Origin: Sandarakinorhabdus glacialis
GTDB taxonomy: Bacteria; Pseudomonadota; Alphaproteobacteria; Sphingomonadales; Sphingomonadaceae
Assembly: GCF_014643455.1 (NCBI RefSeq)
Contig: NZ_BMJM01000003.1
Coordinates: 184,904-248,903, forward strand
Length of the DNA stretch: 64,000 nt
Direction of reading: 5' to 3'
Below, piece by piece: positions 33,997-42,590 of this stretch (within the stretch, counting starts at the first letter, position 1; each line of letters begins with the position of its first letter). The position numbers and the translations under genes are program-made. The notes below the pieces were generated by a model, which worked only from the letters and a program-made list of their open reading frames with translations, made no database searches and was not told the origin of the DNA.

Positions 33997-36045
33997 ATGC
34001 CGCAAAATTGCAGGGGACGGGCGCTGTTGTTGAATCGCCGGTTCCGGTTGTCGAGGGGATTGGCTGCAGGTATTGCCGCGGCGATCGCCGGGACGGCTAG
34101 TGCCCAGCCGGCGACGCCTGCCGCCGAGGCCGATCTTTGGGCTGAACTGCCGCCGCTGGCGCCGCTTGCGCCGACAGCACCCCTGGCCCCGCCGCCGCCG
34201 GTCGTTCCCGACACCGAGCTATCGGCACCGCTGCTGCCGCTGGGCAGCGTCGCGCCGCCACCGGTCGTTGCTGCCACCGCCGACCCAAAGCTGCCCGATG
34301 TTCGCTATCGCCTGCAGATCGAAGGTCTCAAGCAGGTCGACCTCGAAGCTCGTTTTCGCGGTCTTTCGGCCTTGCTTCAGGACGGGCGCAAGGCCGGCAG
34401 CGCGGCGCAGGTCGGCGCGCGCGCCAAGGTCGACGTCCAGCTTGCCGAAAACCTGCTGCGTTCCGAGGGCTATTACGACGCCGTCGCCAGTGCGGTGGTC
34501 GGCCCCCTGCCCGGCCCCGACGGACAATTGCTGGTGGCGATCACCGCGACGCCTGGCTCGCGTTACAAGCTTGGCACGATCACCCTGAAGGGCGTCGGCG
34601 CCGCGCCGCTGGGTCCCGAGCCGCTGGGGATCGCGCGTGCGGCGCTGGGGCTGTCGACCGGCGACTTCATCGTCGCACCCGCAATCGAATCCGCCGAGGC
34701 GAGTGTGGTGCTGCGCCTGCCCGAGCAGGGGTATCCGTTCGCGGCGGTCGGCCAGCGCGACATCGTGCTCGACGATGTGCGCTTCAGCGGCGATTACACC
34801 CTGCCCGTCGATGCCGGGCGCAAGGCGCGTTTCGGCGGCTTTCGATTGGCCGGCGACGCGGTTTTCGACCTTGATCACATCGCCATCCTGCCGCGCTTCA
34901 AGGCCGGCGAGCTGTACGACAGCCGGCGCGTCGACGATTTGCGCCAGGCGTTGATCGCCACCAGCCTGTTGTCGACCGTCGCCGTCGAGCCGGATGCCAC
35001 CGGCGCCATTGACGCCGAGGGCATCGAGACCGTCGACCTGCTGGTCCGACAGACGCGGGGTCCGTCGCGCAACCTTGCCGCCAATGCCGGCTTTGGGACC
35101 GGCGAGGGCTTGCGGCTGAGCGGCAGCTGGACGAACCGCAACCTGTTCCCGCCCGAAGGCGCTGTGAGCGCTGCGGTCGTCGTCGGCACCAACGAGCAGA
35201 GCGTTCGCGGGCAGTTCGTGCGATCGAATGCCGGCCAGCGAGACCGCGCGTTCCAGTTGGGTGCATCGGTCGTCCGCCAGCGGTTCGACGCCTATGATGC
35301 CCAGACGATCGGTCTGAACGCCAGCCTGGCACGGGCAAGCACCCCGGTCTGGCAGAAGCGCTGGACCTGGTCGCTGGGCGCCGAATTGATCGCATCGCGC
35401 GAGACGAGTTTCGACCCGAAACAGGCGGCGCGCGACGAGGGCACTTACCTGATCGCCGCGTTGCCGACGCAGCTGGGTTACGACCGCTCCGACAATCTGC
35501 TCGATCCGACCCGTGGGTTCCGCTTGACGGCGCGCGTCAGCCCCGAGGCCCAGCAGCGTACCGGTGGGCCGTTCGACAGCTATGGGCGGTTTTTGTTCGA
35601 GGCGAGCGCCTATTACCCGGCGACCCGGTCGCTGGTCATTGCCGGACGCGCGCGCGTTGGCTCGATTGTCGGTGCGCCGCGCGACGAAATTGCACCATCG
35701 CGGCGGCTTTATGCCGGCGGCGGCGGTTCGGTGCGAGGCTATGGGTTCCAGGAGCTTGGACCCCGCGGTGCCGACAACGAGCCACTCGGCGGGCGATCGC
35801 TGACCGAATTCGCACTCGAGGCGCGCTACCGTTTCGGCGACTATGGCATCGTGCCGTTCATCGACGCCGGACGACTGGGCGAAGACTCGACGCCGTCGCT
35901 GTCGGGCATGCGATACGGCGTCGGCATCGGCGCGCGATATTATACCAATTTCGGCCCGATGCGGATCGACGTTGCCATGCCGATCAATCGCCAACCGGGC
36001 GAATCCAAGGTCGCGCTGTATATCTCGATCGGACAGGCATTTTGA
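33997..36045 (+). CDS. tamA: TamA-type outer-membrane assembly factor (BamA/Omp85 family)
   Basis: A 682-residue outer-membrane protein. A signal peptide (about residues 18-38, ends GTASAQ) is followed by a Pro-Ala-rich stretch, POTRA-like domains (about 100-340) and a C-terminal 16-strand barrel region (about 350-682) with FGTGEGLRLSGSW, the Omp85 segment AGGGGSVRGYGFQELGPRG, and a final Phe (YISIGQAF) as recognised by the BAM machine. With TamB it forms a system that inserts or feeds material to the outer membrane. It overlaps the tamB start by four bases (TTGA). Confidence 0.92.
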   Translation: MPQNCRGRALLLNRRFRLSRGLAAGIAAAIAGTASAQPATPAAEADLWAELPPLAPLAPTAPLAPPPPVVPDTELSAPLLPLGSVAPPPVVAATADPKLPDVRYRLQIEGLKQVDLEARFRGLSALLQDGRKAGSAAQVGARAKVDVQLAENLLRSEGYYDAVASAVVGPLPGPDGQLLVAITATPGSRYKLGTITLKGVGAAPLGPEPLGIARAALGLSTGDFIVAPAIESAEASVVLRLPEQGYPFAAVGQRDIVLDDVRFSGDYTLPVDAGRKARFGGFRLAGDAVFDLDHIAILPRFKAGELYDSRRVDDLRQALIATSLLSTVAVEPDATGAIDAEGIETVDLLVRQTRGPSRNLAANAGFGTGEGLRLSGSWTNRNLFPPEGAVSAAVVVGTNEQSVRGQFVRSNAGQRDRAFQLGASVVRQRFDAYDAQTIGLNASLARASTPVWQKRWTWSLGAELIASRETSFDPKQAARDEGTYLIAALPTQLGYDRSDNLLDPTRGFRLTARVSPEAQQRTGGPFDSYGRFLFEASAYYPATRSLVIAGRARVGSIVGAPRDEIAPSRRLYAGGGGSVRGYGFQELGPRGADNEPLGGRSLTEFALEARYRFGDYGIVPFIDAGRLGEDSTPSLSGMRYGVGIGARYYTNFGPMRIDVAMPINRQPGESKVALYISIGQAF

Positions 36046-39000
36046 CGGCGTCGCGGATCCTTGCCTGGGTGGGCGGTGTCATCGCGGCGATCGTACTGCT
36101 GGTCGCGCTCTTGATGGTCGGACTGAACACGGCGCCCGGAAAGCAGTTCCTGTTGCAGCAGCTGGCGGGTTTCACCACCGCCACCGGGCTGAATTATCGT
36201 GCCGCAGATATCGATGGCTCGATCTATGGGCGCATGACGATCCGCGATCTCGAGGTTCGCGACCTGCGCGGCGTGCTGGTGACCTCGCCGGCGGTGGTCG
36301 TAGACTGGACACCCGGCGCGCTGCTCGATGGCGGGCGGATCGTGCTGGCCGAGGCCAGTGCCGAGACGGTGCGACTGTTGCGCAGTCCGGAGATGACGCC
36401 CTCCGATCCCGACGAGCCGTTGCTGCCCGATCTCGATATCGACATTGCCAGCTTCCGCGTCGGCAGCTTCATCATCGAACCGCCGCTCACCGGTCGGCGA
36501 CACATCGTCGGACTGAAAGGATCGGCGAGCATCGCCGACGGCCGGGCGACGGTGGCGCTCGATGCAGCGGCGCGCCGCGGCGTCGGCATTGCCGGGGGCG
36601 ATGCGCTGGTGCTGCGGCTCGATGCCGTGCCGGAGGCCAATCGGCTCGATATCAACGCGCGGTTGGCGGCGCCGGTCGGCGGTCTGGTGGACGGGTTTAC
36701 TAGATTGGGGCGACCCTTGGCGGCGCGGATTTCAGGCAAGGGAAGCTGGAAGGACTGGCGGGGGGCACTGGCCGCCAGCAGCGGAACGGCGTCGCTTGCC
36801 AATCTTGCGATTACTGCGGCCGATGGTGTCTTTACGGTACGCGGCCGCACCGATCCCGGCGTCTTGCTGACCGGTCCGGCACAGGCGCTGCTCCGCCAGG
36901 TCGATGTCGATATCACCGCGAAACTCGCCGAGCGCCGGGTCGATCTGAGCGCAAATGCGACGTCCGACGCCTTTGCCGTCAATGCCAAGGGGCTGGTTGA
37001 CCTGGGCGCCAGCCGCTTCGAGGATTTCGCAGTCAATGCACAACTGCTGCGGCCCGGCGCCATCGCGCCCGACCTGCGCGGCAACGATGTGCGGCTGGCG
37101 GCGACGATCGATGGCGCGTTCGGCACGCCGACCCTGGCCTATCGGGTCAGCGCAGCATCGTTGACCTTCGACACCACGACAGTCGAAGGGCTGGTCGCCA
37201 GCGGCAAGGCCACCGTCGATGCCGAACGCATCCTGGTGCCGATCTCGGCGCGGGCGCGGCGGGTCACCGGGCTCAATGCCGCCGCCGGGGGCCTGCTGAC
37301 CAATCTCGCCATCGACGGCGACCTGGCCTGGGCGAAGGGACAGCTGCTGTCGGACAACCTCCGCCTGCGATCAGACCGCATCGATGCCACCGCGATCATC
37401 ATCGCCGATGTTGCCAAGGGGCGATACGCCGGTACGCTAAAGGGCCGCTTCAACGATTATCAGGTGGCGGGGCTGGGCCGCATCGACGTCGTCACCGACG
37501 CCCGGCTGATAACCACGCCGAGCGACGGCTTCGGTATCGCCGGCACGGCTCAAATAGCGACGCGGCGCATCGATAACGAAGCGGTGCGCGCGCAACTGGG
37601 CGGCAATGCCGTCGTCACCGCGGCATTCGGCTATGATCCGGCGGGCGCGGCAACGCTGCGTAATTTGCGGATGACGGCACCGCTGCTGCGGATCACCGAC
37701 GGCAGCGGCAGCTATCGCACGGACACAGGGCGCTTTACCGTCGCGGCGCGTGCAGTCTCGAACACCTATGGGCCCGCCAGCGTCACGGGTTCCGGCACCG
37801 TCGAACGCCCGGTCGTGACGGTGCGTGCCGACCGGCCCGGGTTGGGCATCGATGTTCGCAACCTGGTGGCGGAGTTGACCGGCTCGCCGGCCGGCTATCG
37901 CATCGTCGCCAGCGGCGCGTCGGCGTATGGACCGCTGAGCGGCGACATGCTGGTGCGCACCGGCAAGGCGCTTGTCATCGACATAAACCGGGCTCGTATC
38001 GCGGGCATCGATGCACGCGGGCGGGTGGCGCAGACGGTGGCCGGGCCCTTTGCCGGCAACATCACGCTTGCCGGCTCGGGCATTACCGGCAGCGTCCGCC
38101 TTGCAGCCGCCGGTAACGTCCAGCGCGCCGATGTCGACGCGCGGGCCTCGGCGGCGCGCATCCCCGGCAACGTCCCGATCACGATCGGCAGCGGCACTGC
38201 GCGCGCCGCGATCATTCTCTATCCGGATGCGCCGTCGATCACCGGCACCGCCGATCTCGCCGATGTCCGATCCGGCACCTTGCTGGTGGCGCGCGCCCGC
38301 AGCCGCTTCGATTATCGCGGTGGCAACGGCAATGTCGGGTTGGTCGCCAATGGCAGCACGACGGCGCCGTTCAACGTCGCCGCGCAGGCGCGGTTGACCC
38401 CGCAGCAGGTCGTGGCCAATGCCACCGGCGCTTTCAACGGTATCAGTTTCAAACTGGCAGCGCCGGCAGTGGCTACGAAAACCGGCGGCGAATGGCGGCT
38501 GGCGCCGGCAACGATCGTCTTCCCGCAAGGCCGGGCGCGCATTGCTGGCAGCTACGGCAAGCAGGCCCGCCTCAATGCAGTCCTCGACAGCGTCGATCTC
38601 GGCATCGTCAATAGCTTCGTCCCCGATCTCGGACTGGGCGGCAAGGCCTCGGGAACGATCGACGCCGTGCTCGCCGATGTGCCGGTGGTCGATGCCCGCA
38701 TCAACGTCGCCGGCTTTACCCGGACGGCGGCGTACACGATCTCGGCACCGGTCGATATCGCGACTTCGGCGCAATTGTCGGGGTCGGGCGGCAGCATAGC
38801 GGGAGCGATCCGGCGCGGGTCCACCACCATCGGCCGGCTGCAGGCACGGGTCGCTCCGCTGCCCGCCGGCAACGGCATCGCGGCCCGCTTGCTGGCGGCG
38901 CCGCTGTCGGGCGGCATCCGCTATGGCGGCCCCGCCGAAGTGTTGTGGGCTTTGACCGGGATCGCCGGGCAGGACGTCACCGGGCCGATATCGATCGCTG

Positions 39001-40193
39001 CCGATTTCGGCGGCCGGGTCGACCAGCCGCGGTTGACCGGCACCATCCGTGCCACTTCGCTACGCTATGCCAACCAGGCGTACGGCACGGTCATCCGCGA
39101 CATCGCCATCCAGGGCAATTTTACCCAGTCGCAGTTGCAGTTGAATTCGCTGACGGCACGCGCCGGGGACGGCACGATTGCTGCCAGCGGCTTTGTCGGT
39201 CTCGACGCCGCGAGCGGTTTCCCGGCAAATATCGACGTCCGTTTCGACCGCGCCGAGCTGGCCAGGGGCGACGCGCTCGGGGCGCAGGCGACAGGGCGGC
39301 TGACGATCGTCAACGGCCGCGGCGGTGCGCTGGTCAGCGGCACCATCGACATTCCCGAGGCGCGCTACGAGATCATCCGGCAAGGCGATTCCGCCGTTAC
39401 CCTGTTGACCGGGGTGCGCCGCAAGAACGTGCCGTTGGTTGAAGTCGTAGCTAGCGCGCCGCCGCCCGGACCGGCGACTGTCCGGCTCGATGTGCGCGTT
39501 CGCGCCGATAATCGCATCTTCGTCAGCGGTATGGGGCTCGAGGCGGAGTGGGAAACCGACATGCGGATCACCGGCACGGCGGCAGCGCCGCGGATCGTCG
39601 GGCGGCTCGAGGTTGTGCGCGGTACGTACAGCTTTGCCGGGCGCCGGTTCGAGCTGGGCCAGAGCGGCGCGATCGTCTTCGATGGCGGGCAATTTACCAA
39701 TCCCGAGCTGTCGCTGTCCGCCGTGACGACGGTCGAGGGCGTGACGGCGACGATCAATATCGGCGGCCGGGCGCAGCGGCCGCAGATTACCTTTACCTCG
39801 ACACCGACACTGCCGCAGGACGAGGTCCTGTCGCGGTTGTTGTTCGGGGCGTCGGTCACCAATATCTCGCCCATCCAGGCGGTGCAGCTGGCGGCGGCGC
39901 TGAACTCGCTGCGCGGGTCGGGAGGCGGGCTCAATCCGCTCGGCAAGCTGCGCTCGGCGACCGGCATCGACCGGTTGCGCGTGCTGGGCGAGGACAAGAC
40001 GACCGGGCGCGGCACCTCGGTGGCGGCGGGTCAGTACATTGCCAGCAACATCTATGTCGAGGTCATTACGGACGCCCGCGGCTTCACGGCGACGCAGCTG
40101 GAGATCGGGCTGACGCGGACGCTGAGCCTGCTCAGCTCGACCGGGTCGTTCGGCGGGTCGAACGTCACCCTGCGCTATTCGCGAGACTATTGA
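36042..40193 (+). CDS. tamB: TamB-type translocation and assembly module protein
   Basis: A 1383-residue AsmA-like protein spanning the periplasm. A single N-terminal anchor (ILAWVGGVIAAIVLLVALLM) is followed by a long beta-rich repetitive region and the conserved C-terminal TamB/DUF490 domain (about residues 1000-1383: GNFTQSQLQLNSLTARAGDG, GTYSFAGRRFELGQSGAIVF, RLLFGASVTNISPIQAVQLA). It ends NVTLRYSRDY. Related proteins form a hydrophobic groove thought to carry lipids to the outer membrane. The start is TTG 36042, overlapping tamA; the stop TGA overlaps the ATG of the next gene. Confidence 0.92.
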   Translation: MTASRILAWVGGVIAAIVLLVALLMVGLNTAPGKQFLLQQLAGFTTATGLNYRAADIDGSIYGRMTIRDLEVRDLRGVLVTSPAVVVDWTPGALLDGGRIVLAEASAETVRLLRSPEMTPSDPDEPLLPDLDIDIASFRVGSFIIEPPLTGRRHIVGLKGSASIADGRATVALDAAARRGVGIAGGDALVLRLDAVPEANRLDINARLAAPVGGLVDGFTRLGRPLAARISGKGSWKDWRGALAASSGTASLANLAITAADGVFTVRGRTDPGVLLTGPAQALLRQVDVDITAKLAERRVDLSANATSDAFAVNAKGLVDLGASRFEDFAVNAQLLRPGAIAPDLRGNDVRLAATIDGAFGTPTLAYRVSAASLTFDTTTVEGLVASGKATVDAERILVPISARARRVTGLNAAAGGLLTNLAIDGDLAWAKGQLLSDNLRLRSDRIDATAIIIADVAKGRYAGTLKGRFNDYQVAGLGRIDVVTDARLITTPSDGFGIAGTAQIATRRIDNEAVRAQLGGNAVVTAAFGYDPAGAATLRNLRMTAPLLRITDGSGSYRTDTGRFTVAARAVSNTYGPASVTGSGTVERPVVTVRADRPGLGIDVRNLVAELTGSPAGYRIVASGASAYGPLSGDMLVRTGKALVIDINRARIAGIDARGRVAQTVAGPFAGNITLAGSGITGSVRLAAAGNVQRADVDARASAARIPGNVPITIGSGTARAAIILYPDAPSITGTADLADVRSGTLLVARARSRFDYRGGNGNVGLVANGSTTAPFNVAAQARLTPQQVVANATGAFNGISFKLAAPAVATKTGGEWRLAPATIVFPQGRARIAGSYGKQARLNAVLDSVDLGIVNSFVPDLGLGGKASGTIDAVLADVPVVDARINVAGFTRTAAYTISAPVDIATSAQLSGSGGSIAGAIRRGSTTIGRLQARVAPLPAGNGIAARLLAAPLSGGIRYGGPAEVLWALTGIAGQDVTGPISIAADFGGRVDQPRLTGTIRATSLRYANQAYGTVIRDIAIQGNFTQSQLQLNSLTARAGDGTIAASGFVGLDAASGFPANIDVRFDRAELARGDALGAQATGRLTIVNGRGGALVSGTIDIPEARYEIIRQGDSAVTLLTGVRRKNVPLVEVVASAPPPGPATVRLDVRVRADNRIFVSGMGLEAEWETDMRITGTAAAPRIVGRLEVVRGTYSFAGRRFELGQSGAIVFDGGQFTNPELSLSAVTTVEGVTATINIGGRAQRPQITFTSTPTLPQDEVLSRLLFGASVTNISPIQAVQLAAALNSLRGSGGGLNPLGKLRSATGIDRLRVLGEDKTTGRGTSVAAGQYIASNIYVEVITDARGFTATQLEIGLTRTLSLLSSTGSFGGSNVTLRYSRDY

Positions 40194-41410
40194 TGCGGAC
40201 CATCGGCAAGATACTGGCGGCTATGATGGTGGTGCCGGTGGTCCACGATGTTTTGAAGGGCCGCCCGATCGATACGGGCGACCGGACGCCGCCCGTACGC
40301 ACCCTGCTCGGGTGGTCGCTGGCGGGCCTGGCACTGGGCAGCGCGGTGGCGGCCAAGGCATTGTTGCCGCCGACAGCGCCTGCCGATCCGGAAGCAGACC
40401 GTAATCCGGACAGCGCGGCTGGTGCCGCCCCGCAGGCAGTGACGAAGGTTGGCGCCGGCGTGGCAGCCGGGTCTCCCGCCGAATTCTCGTTTGCCGCTTG
40501 GAAGGCCATCCTCGGCCGGGTCTGGGTCAACAATGGCGAGCATAATCTGAGCCTAATGTCGGCAGGGGTGGCGTTCTATGCGTTTCTGTCGTTCGTGCCG
40601 CTGCTTGCCGCGCTGGTGATGAGTTATGGGCTGGTGGCCGATCCGGCGACTGTCTCCAAGCATATGAAGACGATCATCGACCTGGTGCCGGCAGAAGCAG
40701 CGCGGCTGATCTATGAGCAGTTGGTCAATTTGACGACGTCGGCGGCGAGCCGGAAGGGGTTCGGGCTGCTGATGGCGCTTTTGGTGGCGATCTATGGCGC
40801 GTCACGCGCGTCGGGAGCGATCATCTCCGCGCTGAATGTCATTTACGAGGAGCGGGATCGGCGAGGAATCATCCGGGGCACGGCGATTTCGGCGGTGCTG
40901 ATCGTCGGTGCGGTGGTGACCGCGATCGTCGGCATATTGGCTGCCTCGATGATGGGTTATGCGCAGGACTTGCTCAAGGACCTGGGGCCGGTCGGGATCA
41001 TGATCGTGCAGGGTCTGACCTGGCTGATTGCAGGTGGGCTCTGCTGCGTGGCGATCGGCGCGATGTACCGGTTTGCGCCCGATCGCGCCGACGCGCGTTG
41101 GCGCTGGCTGACGGTCGGATCGGTGGCGGCGACGCTGCTGTGGCTGCTGGCGACGCTCGGCTTCGGAATCTATGCGGCGCGGTTCGGCGACTATAACGCT
41201 ACCTACGGCTCGCTCGGCGCAGTCGTCGTGCTGCTGATGTGGCTGTATGTTTCGGCATATGCGATCCTGATCGGCGGGTTGATCAATGCCGAGGCCGAGC
41301 GGCAGACGGCGCAGGACAGCACGACCGGCCGGACGCGGCCGCTGGGGCAGCGCGGCGCCGTCGTTGCCGACATGAGCGCGGCGATCGATCCGGTGGCGCC
41401 GCCTGAATGA
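40193..41410 (+). CDS. YihY/virulence factor BrkB family membrane protein
   Basis: A 405-residue inner-membrane protein. A variable N-terminal region of about 115 residues with one hydrophobic stretch is followed by the YihY domain: NLSLMSAGVAFYAFLSFVPL, FGLLMALLVAIYGASRASGA, IYEERDRRGI, and helices to residue about 375 (LGAVVVLLMWLYVSAYAILI). Family function is unsettled; it was once mislabelled ribonuclease BN. The ATG shares one base with the tamB stop (TGATG), so it is probably co-translated with tamAB. A much longer in-frame reading upstream is tamB in another frame. Confidence 0.9.
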   Translation: MRTIGKILAAMMVVPVVHDVLKGRPIDTGDRTPPVRTLLGWSLAGLALGSAVAAKALLPPTAPADPEADRNPDSAAGAAPQAVTKVGAGVAAGSPAEFSFAAWKAILGRVWVNNGEHNLSLMSAGVAFYAFLSFVPLLAALVMSYGLVADPATVSKHMKTIIDLVPAEAARLIYEQLVNLTTSAASRKGFGLLMALLVAIYGASRASGAIISALNVIYEERDRRGIIRGTAISAVLIVGAVVTAIVGILAASMMGYAQDLLKDLGPVGIMIVQGLTWLIAGGLCCVAIGAMYRFAPDRADARWRWLTVGSVAATLLWLLATLGFGIYAARFGDYNATYGSLGAVVVLLMWLYVSAYAILIGGLINAEAERQTAQDSTTGRTRPLGQRGAVVADMSAAIDPVAPPE

Positions 41411-41448
41411 CATAGCCGCTGGGCCATCCGGCTTGTAGACCGGGGGCG

Positions 41449-41814
41449 ATGCGCAGGAAGGTCTTTTTCGACGGCGGCTGCCGGCCCAATCCGGGCGTGA
41501 TGGAGATCGCCGTCGTCGCTGTGGGTAAGGTACATGTCGTGCGCGACGCCGGGCATGGATCGAGCATGGACGCCGAATGGCTGGCCCTGATCCAGGCGCT
41601 GCGGATTGGACTGGAGCTGGGTGAATTCGTGCTGATGGGGGATGCAGCGGCGGTCATCGGGCAGGCCAATGGCGAGGTTCGCTGCCAAGGCCGCAATCTG
41701 GTGCATCTGGAAGTGTTTCGTGCGCTGGCGGCGGGTGCGTCGCCGCATGTGCGCTATGTGAAGCGCACGCAGAACCTGGCAGGCATCGCGTTGGCGCGGC
41801 TGCACGATCGATGA
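41449..41814 (+). CDS. RNase H-fold protein, small
   Basis: A 121-residue ribonuclease HI-like protein. The first catalytic Asp is in VFFDGGCRPNPG, the Glu in MDAEWLALIQAL and the second Asp in LMGDAAAVIGQ. The C-terminal Asp normally in an AD-x-LA motif is replaced in NLAGIALARL. It may be a reverse-transcriptase-like or RNase H homologue with altered activity rather than the housekeeping RnhA (usually about 150 residues). It overlaps the next gene by four bases (ATGA). Confidence 0.75.
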   Translation: MRRKVFFDGGCRPNPGVMEIAVVAVGKVHVVRDAGHGSSMDAEWLALIQALRIGLELGEFVLMGDAAAVIGQANGEVRCQGRNLVHLEVFRALAAGASPHVRYVKRTQNLAGIALARLHDR

Positions 41815-42434
41815 TCGGGACATTGTACAGCTTTCGGCGGTGCCCGTATGCGATGCGAGCGCGGCTGGTGTTGCTCGCCAGCGGTTCGACGTTCGAGATC
41901 CGCGAGGTGGTGTTGCGCGCCAAGCCGGCAGAGCTGGTCGCGGTGTCGCCGAAAGCGACGGTGCCGGTGCTGATCCTGGCGGATGGTCGCGTGATCGACG
42001 AGAGCCTCGATATCATGCGTTGGGCCCTCGGCCAGAACGACCCCGAGGATTGGCTGGCGGGCGATGATGCGGCGCTGATCGAGACGTTCGACGGTCGCTT
42101 CAAGCATCACCTCGACCTGTACAAATACGCCGACCGTCATGTCGGCGATGCGGGAGAGCACCGCGCTGCCGGGCTGGATATGCTGTACGGGCTGGAGGCA
42201 CGGCTTGCTGCCAGTCCCGAGCTTTGCGGGCCGCGGCGATCGCTGGCCGACATGGCGATCATGCCGTTCGTGCGCCAGTTTGCGGCGGTCGATAGCGTTG
42301 GCTTCAACGCTGAGTCATTGCCGCGCCTGCACGGCTGGTTGGCGCGGCATTTGGAGTCAGCGTTGTTTGCACGGGCTATGGTTCGGCTGGGGCCGTGGTC
42401 GCCTGGCGCTCCGCCGGTGGTGTGGCCCGAATAG
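41811..42434 (+). CDS. Glutathione S-transferase family protein
   Basis: A 207-residue thioredoxin-fold N-terminal domain plus all-helical C-terminal domain. SFRRCPYAMRARLVLLASG (about residues 6-24) has the CPYAMRAR active-site region of the Omega/SspA-like class with a catalytic Cys. KATVPVLILADGRVIDESLDI holds the cis-Pro and Ser that bind glutathione. Substrate unknown. It overlaps the RNase H-like gene and ends 156 bp before the TonB-dependent receptor. Confidence 0.88.
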   Translation: MIGTLYSFRRCPYAMRARLVLLASGSTFEIREVVLRAKPAELVAVSPKATVPVLILADGRVIDESLDIMRWALGQNDPEDWLAGDDAALIETFDGRFKHHLDLYKYADRHVGDAGEHRAAGLDMLYGLEARLAASPELCGPRRSLADMAIMPFVRQFAAVDSVGFNAESLPRLHGWLARHLESALFARAMVRLGPWSPGAPPVVWPE

Positions 42435-42590
42435 CTCTGCCGGCCAGCGGGCGCTCCCGTACGTCAAACGCCCCATTGGCCCAAATCACCCCGCTTCATA
42501 GCTATTGTGACGGATTGACGGCGAACACGCTGCAACCATCGAGACCTTGGGAGGACGAACCGGCCGAACTTTCGGCAGCAGGGGGACGAG

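Noticed and set aside
39548..40192. Upstream extension of the YihY-type gene
   Set aside because: This part is tamB read in another frame; ATG 40193 overlaps the tamB stop.
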